Origin: an uncultured Clostridia bacterium
Lineage (GTDB): Bacteria > Bacillota > Clostridia > TANB77 > CAG-508
Direction of reading: 5' to 3'
Assembly: GCA_934122385.1 (NCBI GenBank)
Contig: CAKOWP010000023.1
Span: 1-19,481, forward strand
DNA length: 19,481 bases
Part shown: positions 15,451-19,481 of the stretch, one piece after another
Position numbering within the stretch: the first letter of the stretch is position 1
How the letters are laid out: each line of letters opens with the position of its first letter
Notes under the pieces: generated by a model
Databases searched by the model: none
Told to the model about the DNA's origin: nothing
What the model saw: only the letters and a program-made list of their open reading frames with translations
Position numbers and translations under genes: made by a program

Positions 15451-16083
15451 CTATTCTTTAGTTTCTTTTGCTTGTACACACCTTCTGTATTCTGGTTCAT
15501 TTTCTACACATGTTATTAATGTTATTCTATTGTCTTTTGTATTTTCTAATAGGCTCCAGTCAGTATCTTTTATTATTTTGTTTTCTATTACACTATATGT
15601 TTTTTGCTCTCCATTATATTGATAAATTATTTTATCATTTTCTTTTAGTTGTTTTATATTTGCAAAATAATTAACAGCATATCCTCTATTATGTGCCGCA
15701 AGCCCTACATTACCACTTATTTTTGTTGTTTCTTCAAAGTGTCCAACAAATTTATCCATTATTTCTTTACTTGTGCCTTCAGATATTTCTGCTTCTAACG
15801 ATATTTCTGGAATTGTTATTTTCCATTTGTTTTTTTCTTCTTTTGTTTCGAGGTTATTTGTTTTTGGGTTATTTTGATTTTCTACATTCTTGTCTTCTGT
15901 GTCTTGATTAAAGTTGTTAGATTTTAATTCTACTAATACAGAATCTCTTTTTAATAAAATTGATATAAGTGTACCGTAATTTATTCTATTTAAAGTAATT
16001 CTTGCATTAATTGTAATTATGAAAATTAATAGTGTTATTATAAAGCTAACAAGATTAACATATCTTGTGGTGTACCTAACCAT
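15451..16083 (-). CDS. Class D-type sortase
   Basis: Membrane-anchored transpeptidase that cuts surface proteins at LPXTG-like motifs and links them to the wall or to each other. 210 residues. N-terminal membrane anchor ~11-27, then a polar, Asn/Lys/Glu-rich linker (~50-86), then the sortase fold starting KITIPEISLEAEI. Catalytic residues are present: H131 (GLAAHNRG), C192 in TLITCV, and R200 or R201 (EYRR). TLxTC and length favour class D. Start ATG 16083; GGAGG lies 11 bases upstream, AAGG 6 bases. The gene has its own promoter and is followed immediately by its probable substrate gene. Confidence 0.9.
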   Translation of the reverse strand: MVRYTTRYVNLVSFIITLLIFIITINARITLNRINYGTLISILLKRDSVLVELKSNNFNQDTEDKNVENQNNPKTNNLETKEEKNKWKITIPEISLEAEISEGTSKEIMDKFVGHFEETTKISGNVGLAAHNRGYAVNYFANIKQLKENDKIIYQYNGEQKTYSVIENKIIKDTDWSLLENTKDNRITLITCVENEPEYRRCVQAKETKE

Positions 16084-16126
16084 TCATGCCTTTTCCTCCT
16101 CACTTTTTTAATTTTCGTTTTGGAAT

Positions 16127-16144
16127 AATTTTTTCGAAAAAATT
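16127..16144. promoter_or_regulatory. Perfect 18-base palindrome in the sortase leader
   Basis: AATTTTTTCGAAAAAATT, fully self-complementary, lies between the promoter and the ribosome site of the sortase operon. It may be an operator or part of the leader fold. Confidence 0.4.
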
Positions 16145-16152
16145 TTTTAGAT

Positions 16153-16171
16153 TAAAGCACTTTCGTGCATT
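16153..16171 (-). promoter_or_regulatory. Leader hairpin with a GAAA tetraloop, sortase operon
   Basis: On the minus strand GCAC-GAAA-GTGC, extended by A/T pairs with one bulge, within the predicted ~100-base leader. The GNRA-type loop suggests a stable RNA hairpin. Confidence 0.4.
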
Positions 16172-16189
16172 TGATTAAAATCTATATTT

Positions 16190-16218
16190 ATAATACTACA
16201 TTTTTTTGCATTTGTAAA
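16190..16218 (-). promoter_or_regulatory. Sigma-A promoter of the sortase - surface protein operon
   Basis: Minus strand TTTACA (16218-16213), 17-base spacer, TATTAT (16195-16190). The palindromic element ends about 40 bases upstream of its -35. Confidence 0.7.
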
Positions 16219-16256
16219 GAACTTTTCATCGCAAAATTCGACAAAAAGAGCCAAGT

Positions 16257-16728
16257 TGTTAGAATTTACAGCTTTAGAAAACTTCTTTGTGCAAGTTGCC
16301 ACCTTAAGGGTTAGATATATTTGATATTGTATCCGTTTGATTGGAGTGAAAAATAGAAAATCTTAAATAACTAACTGAGGAATGCTCACAAAAAATGTAT
16401 ATATGTATATGATTTGAAACATTTTCTCGGTTCAATACGCAACATAAGAATTTCTAAAATAAATTGATGGCTTCTTCCACTTATTCCTCGCTTCGCTCGA
16501 CGTGAACGCTTTCCATAAATTTATTTAAGAAATTCTAATATTGCTCTAATCACATTCGAAAAGTTTAAAATCATATACATATATACATTTTTGACTTGAG
16601 TGAGAGAGACTCAGTTTGATATTTTAGATTTTCTTTTTAAACGTAATGAACAGGATACAATATCAAATATATCTAACCCTTAAGGTGGCAACTTGCACAC
16701 AAGAATTTTCTTAGGCTATGAATTGTAA
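16257..16728. mobile_element. Palindromic MITE-like element, copy 2
   Basis: Near copy of the element at 5277-5750, in the same orientation, with small scattered differences (for example a few bases lost near 16385-16395). The core palindrome runs from ATTTACAG (16264-16271) to CTATGAAT (16716-16723). The ends share GTGCAAGTTGCCACCTTAA and its inverse. The flanks carry an imperfect direct repeat, GCCAAGTT at 16250-16257 and GACAAGTT at 16730-16737, consistent with an 8 to 9 base target duplication. There is no coding capacity. It lies directly after the stop codon of the sensor kinase gene and before the sortase promoter, and could fold into a very long RNA hairpin if read through from the kinase gene. 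Confidence 0.8.
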
Positions 16729-16735
16729 CGACAAG

Positions 16736-18256
16736 TTAGGATTGTCTTCCTTGTTTCATATCTAATTCAAAATAAAATTCAACTCCATTTTCCAAATTAC
16801 GAACTCCATATTTATTATCATAATTGCTCATAATAGCTTTTACAAATGCAAGGCCTATACCAGTTCCACCATCTTCTCTATGTCTAGATTCATCTGCTTT
16901 GTAGAATCTGTTCCAAATTCTGTTTAAATTTTCTTCTGAAATATTTTTACCCGTATTAAATACTTTAATACATACCTTATTTTCTTCTGATTTTATCTCA
17001 TTTGATATTTTTATATATTTTTCTCCATACATTTCTTCAACATTTTTTATTGCATTTGTCAAATAATTTGTTAAAACCTGTTCAATATAAAAGTCATCTG
17101 CAAATACTTCTATTTCTTGATTTGAATCTAACTGTATTTCTGCTTGTTTTCCTTCTACCATAACATTTGCTTTTCTTATAACTTCTTTTTCAAGTTCTAC
17201 AATGTTAAATTCTTTATTGTTAAATTCTCTTTTGCCATATTCTAGCTTCATAAGTTCTAATAATTGTTTTACAAGTTTATCCATCTTATTTGTTTCGTCT
17301 AAAATAACTTCAGCATAAAACTTTCTACTTTCTTCATCTGTATTTACATTTTCAAGTAGTCCTTCACTATAACCTTGTATCAATGCTATTGGGGTTTTTA
17401 ACTCATGTGATACATCTGATATAAATGTTTTTCTCATTTCGTCTATTTTAGATTTTTCTTCGATGTCTCTTTCTAGTTCTATGTTACTACTTCTTAATTG
17501 CTTTATTGTCTTTTCTAGTTTGTCTGACATTGTGTTTATGCTTTTGCCTAAGTCATTTATTTCGTCTTTAGCATTTGTTATTTTATATTTTTGGCTAAAG
17601 TCTAAATTTGACATTTTTTTTGCTATGTTGTTTAGTTCTAATATTGGCTCTGTGAATTTTCTTGATACTATTGATACCATAATTGATGCTATTAATATAG
17701 TAAATCCTGCCATTAGTAATAAAAAGTTATTTGATATTTTTACGCTATCTTGTATCGATGTTACTGGAATACGAATGTATAAAAAATATCCGTTATCTAG
17801 CTTACCAGAAAGCATTATATATGATAATCCATTTTTCAAATCTTGTTGTTTTTTTATTACAAATTTATCATTTGATTCTAGCTCTTTTCCCTTGTTTGTA
17901 TTAAACTTGTCTAGTATATCGTTTATATTTCCTATTACTGAAGAAAAGTTTTTATTTGTAGTATAAACATTTATACCATTATTGTCTTTTACTAAAATGT
18001 CAAAATTATTTTTTACAGATAATTTTTCCAGTTCTGATTCTATATCTTTGTCCTGATTTGGGTTTTCGTAATAGTTGTTTATTGTTTCATATACTGCTTT
18101 TAATGTGTTTTGTTTGTTATATAGATAGAAATTTTCTAGTGCAAAGTTGTTTACTATTATTAAAAATATTATTATTAGTAATATTGTGGAACTTAGTGTT
18201 ATAAATAGTTTTACTTTTACTGATGAAAATACATCTTTTAATTTATTTAACTTCAA
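16736..18256 (-). CDS. Sensor histidine kinase
   Basis: Membrane-bound kinase of a two-component system, 506 residues. First membrane segment ~15-36, extracytoplasmic sensor region ~40-175 with no recognised fold, second membrane segment ~177-198, HAMP ~199-252, then the phospho-acceptor motif SDVSHELKTP (H284), N box (LTNYLTNAIKN, N401), FNTGKNI, F box region (RIWNRFYKADES) and GGTGIGL. The G1 Asp is replaced in FNTG, a variant I know from other clostridial kinases. Start ATG 18256 overlaps the response regulator end by 14 bases, so translation is coupled. The palindromic element abuts its stop codon and no ordinary terminator is seen after it. Confidence 0.93.
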   Translation of the reverse strand: MKLNKLKDVFSSVKVKLFITLSSTILLIIIFLIIVNNFALENFYLYNKQNTLKAVYETINNYYENPNQDKDIESELEKLSVKNNFDILVKDNNGINVYTTNKNFSSVIGNINDILDKFNTNKGKELESNDKFVIKKQQDLKNGLSYIMLSGKLDNGYFLYIRIPVTSIQDSVKISNNFLLLMAGFTILIASIMVSIVSRKFTEPILELNNIAKKMSNLDFSQKYKITNAKDEINDLGKSINTMSDKLEKTIKQLRSSNIELERDIEEKSKIDEMRKTFISDVSHELKTPIALIQGYSEGLLENVNTDEESRKFYAEVILDETNKMDKLVKQLLELMKLEYGKREFNNKEFNIVELEKEVIRKANVMVEGKQAEIQLDSNQEIEVFADDFYIEQVLTNYLTNAIKNVEEMYGEKYIKISNEIKSEENKVCIKVFNTGKNISEENLNRIWNRFYKADESRHREDGGTGIGLAFVKAIMSNYDNKYGVRNLENGVEFYFELDMKQGRQS

Positions 18257-18917
18257 ATTTATATCCTACACCTCTCATTGTTTTTATATATTTACCTCTT
18301 TTTCCCAATTTATGTCTTATTTTTTTTATATGACTGTCTATTGTTCTAGAATCTCCATAATAATCATAGTTCCACACATTATTTAATATTTTATCTCTGG
18401 AAAGTGCTATGTTTTCATTTTCTACTAAATATACTAATAATTCATATTCTCTTAAACTTAATTCTAATACTTTTCCATCAACTGTTACTGTTCTACCATC
18501 TTTATCTATTTCTATTCCTCCATAGTCTTTTACTTCTTTGGAATTTCCTTGTGTCCTTTTTAGTATTGCTTCTACTCTTGCTACAAGTATTTTTGGACTA
18601 AATGGTTTTGATATGTATTCGTCTACTCCTAGCTCAAATCCGAATAGTTCGTCTTGTTCTTCTCCTCTTGCCGTTAGCATTATTATTGGGACTTTTGACG
18701 TTTGTCGTATTTGTCTTAATACAGACCAACCATCTAGTTTTGGCATCATTACATCTAATAAAATTAAACTTATTTTTTCTGAGTTTTCTTCAAATACTTG
18801 TAGTGCTTTTTCTCCGTCTTCAGCTTCTAATATGTTGTAACCTTTTGCTGCTAAAAAGTCTTTTATTAGTTTTCTCATTCTTGATTCGTCATCTACAATT
18901 AATATGCATTTGTCCAT
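18243..18917 (-). CDS. OmpR/PhoB-type response regulator
   Basis: DNA-binding partner of the kinase encoded next to it. 224 residues. Receiver domain 1-120 with acidic pair D9-D10, phospho-acceptor D55 (LILLDVMMP), T82 and K104 (SKPF). C-terminal winged helix ~128-224 with LSLREYELLVYL, SRTIDSHIKKIRHKL and GVGYKFE. Start ATG 18917 after AAAGGAGA. First gene of the minus-strand pair. The targets are unknown; the sortase and surface-protein operon just downstream is a candidate by position only. Confidence 0.95.
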   Translation of the reverse strand: MDKCILIVDDESRMRKLIKDFLAAKGYNILEAEDGEKALQVFEENSEKISLILLDVMMPKLDGWSVLRQIRQTSKVPIIMLTARGEEQDELFGFELGVDEYISKPFSPKILVARVEAILKRTQGNSKEVKDYGGIEIDKDGRTVTVDGKVLELSLREYELLVYLVENENIALSRDKILNNVWNYDYYGDSRTIDSHIKKIRHKLGKRGKYIKTMRGVGYKFEVK

Positions 18918-19052
18918 GTTTGTTCTCCTTTCGCTTCACTCATCGCCATCCTAAATTTTCTTTAAAAATTTTGTCTATCAAATCTTATGGCTTTTCATTT
19001 AGTTCTATTTTACTTTATTTTTGTGCCCTATTTGTGAATTTTAATTGTTTTT

Positions 19053-19081
19053 ATTGTACTATATTACCATAAAAATTGCAA
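19053..19081 (-). promoter_or_regulatory. Candidate sigma-A promoter of the two-component system
   Basis: Minus strand TTGCAA (19081-19076), 17-base spacer, TACAAT (19058-19053). It gives a leader of roughly 130 bases. It is 6 bases away from the divergent promoter of the small membrane protein. Confidence 0.6.
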
Positions 19082-19087
19082 TACTAG

Positions 19088-19116
19088 TTGAATTTATTGG
19101 CTTTTTGTATTATAAT
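19088..19116 (+). promoter_or_regulatory. Sigma-A promoter of the small membrane protein gene
   Basis: TTGAAT (19088-19093), 17-base spacer, TATAAT (19111-19116). Confidence 0.7.
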
Positions 19117-19163
19117 ATTTTATGTAACCGTTAATATGGTTTTTGTACAAAAGGAGAGTGCCT

Positions 19164-19361
19164 ATGATAATTGAATATTTACTTTTAGCCATGTTCTTTT
19201 TTATAATTGATTTAATAATAATAAAAGTAATAGAACCTCGGTTAAAGGAAAACATGGGATTGAAAACTGATTTATGTTTTATAATAGCAATTATATGTGC
19301 TATACTAACAGCTTTTTTCATTATTCTCGCTTTGTCTTCCGCTATATCTTATATTTTTTAG
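19164..19361 (+). CDS. Small two-helix membrane protein, unrecognised
   Basis: 65 residues from ATG 19164, chosen because AAAGGAG at 19150-19156 sits eight bases upstream; an in-frame upstream TTG would overlap that site. Two strongly hydrophobic segments (residues ~2-26 and ~43-64) flank a short polar loop (EPRLKENMGLKTD). No family recognised. It is divergent from the two-component genes, with nearly back-to-back promoters, so it could be a target or accessory of that system, but this is a guess from position. It is followed by two hairpins. Confidence 0.75.
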   Translation: MIIEYLLLAMFFFIIDLIIIKVIEPRLKENMGLKTDLCFIIAIICAILTAFFIILALSSAISYIF

Positions 19362-19372
19362 TGGATACTCAA

Positions 19373-19404
19373 AAAAGAAAGTCCCTTTGTTGGAACTTTC
19401 TTTT
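19373..19404 (+). terminator. Terminator hairpin 1 after the small membrane protein
   Basis: AAAAGAAAGTCC pairs with GGAACTTTCTTTT (one bulged base) around a 7-base loop, ending in TTTT. Confidence 0.75.
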
Positions 19405-19416
19405 AGGTTCTATAAT

Positions 19417-19453
19417 AAATGTTGGGGTGGGTAAAAAAACTCCAACATTTTTT
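19417..19453 (+). terminator. Terminator hairpin 2 after the small membrane protein
   Basis: AAATGTTGG (19417-19425) pairs perfectly with CCAACATTT (19442-19450), followed by more T. A second hairpin in tandem suggests either strong termination or the end of another unit. Confidence 0.7.
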
Positions 19454-19481
19454 AAAAAAGTATAGCACTTATCTTAAATAC

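Noticed and set aside
15404..15911. Several plus-strand frames rich in Leu and Phe
   Set aside because: They lie opposite the sortase and surface-protein genes and have low-complexity composition typical of antisense to Lys/Glu/Asn-rich genes.
16736..16760. Truncation of the sensor kinase by the palindromic element
   Set aside because: The ATP-binding domain is complete through its last strand (FYFELD), and the stop lies on the gene side of the insertion point.
17463..17966. Plus-strand frame of 167 codons
   Set aside because: Fully antisense to the sensor kinase, no ribosome site, and the kinase frame shows clear conserved domains.
19361..19370. GTGGATACTC shared with the short palindrome near 11049-11058
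   Set aside because: A 10-base match without surrounding similarity is not enough to call a repeat.

Overview
This is chromosomal DNA from a low-GC, spore-forming Firmicute, most likely class Clostridia. The base composition is strongly AT-rich by eye. Three sporulation-linked or Firmicute-specific genes lie close together (yabG, veg, spoIIID). Shine-Dalgarno sites are strong (AGGAGG type), and vegetative promoters are mostly TTGACA-N17-TATAAT-like. There are no tRNA, rRNA or CRISPR features and no transposase gene.

Layout. 1-406 (minus): the 5' part of an 8-oxoguanine DNA glycosylase gene, broken by one extra base in a run of seven A and cut by the window edge. 645-2390 (plus): a soluble protein with two GGDEF-type domains, the first nearly intact and the second degenerate. 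2441-5157 (minus): a likely operon rnc - radical SAM (Elp3-like) - YitT-family membrane protein. 5277-5750: a palindromic, non-coding, MITE-like element. 5809-7097 (plus): yabG and veg, with an unusually perfect promoter before veg. 7192-7452 (minus): spoIIID. 7748-8074 (plus): an unrecognised 108-residue protein. 8233-9825 (plus): an FAD-dependent dehydrogenase, which converges on and overlaps a cysteine desulfurase gene (9822-10949, minus). 11143-12003 (minus): a patatin-like lipase. A short palindrome at about 11024-11147 shares a module with the MITE-like element.

The right third is a cell-surface block, all on the minus strand: a response regulator and sensor kinase (18917 down to 16736), a second MITE-like copy (16257-16728), a class D-type sortase overlapping or abutting a thioester/Cna-B surface protein (16083 down to 14145), and a membrane-anchored WG-repeat protein (13992 down to 12271). 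The surface protein ends in LPVTGM and stop, with no membrane segment or charged tail after the sortase motif, and a terminator begins within a few bases. At the right edge is a divergently transcribed 65-residue two-helix membrane protein followed by two hairpins.

Working together: the sortase and the thioester protein form an obvious enzyme-substrate pair. The two-component system upstream is a plausible regulator, but only by position. The two palindromic elements are roughly 90% or more alike, lie in the same orientation and have direct repeats at their ends, so they are recent mobile or mobilised DNA without their own transposase. The strongest candidates for something new are the tail-less LPXTG thioester protein with its sortase, the palindromic element family, and the tandem GGDEF protein.
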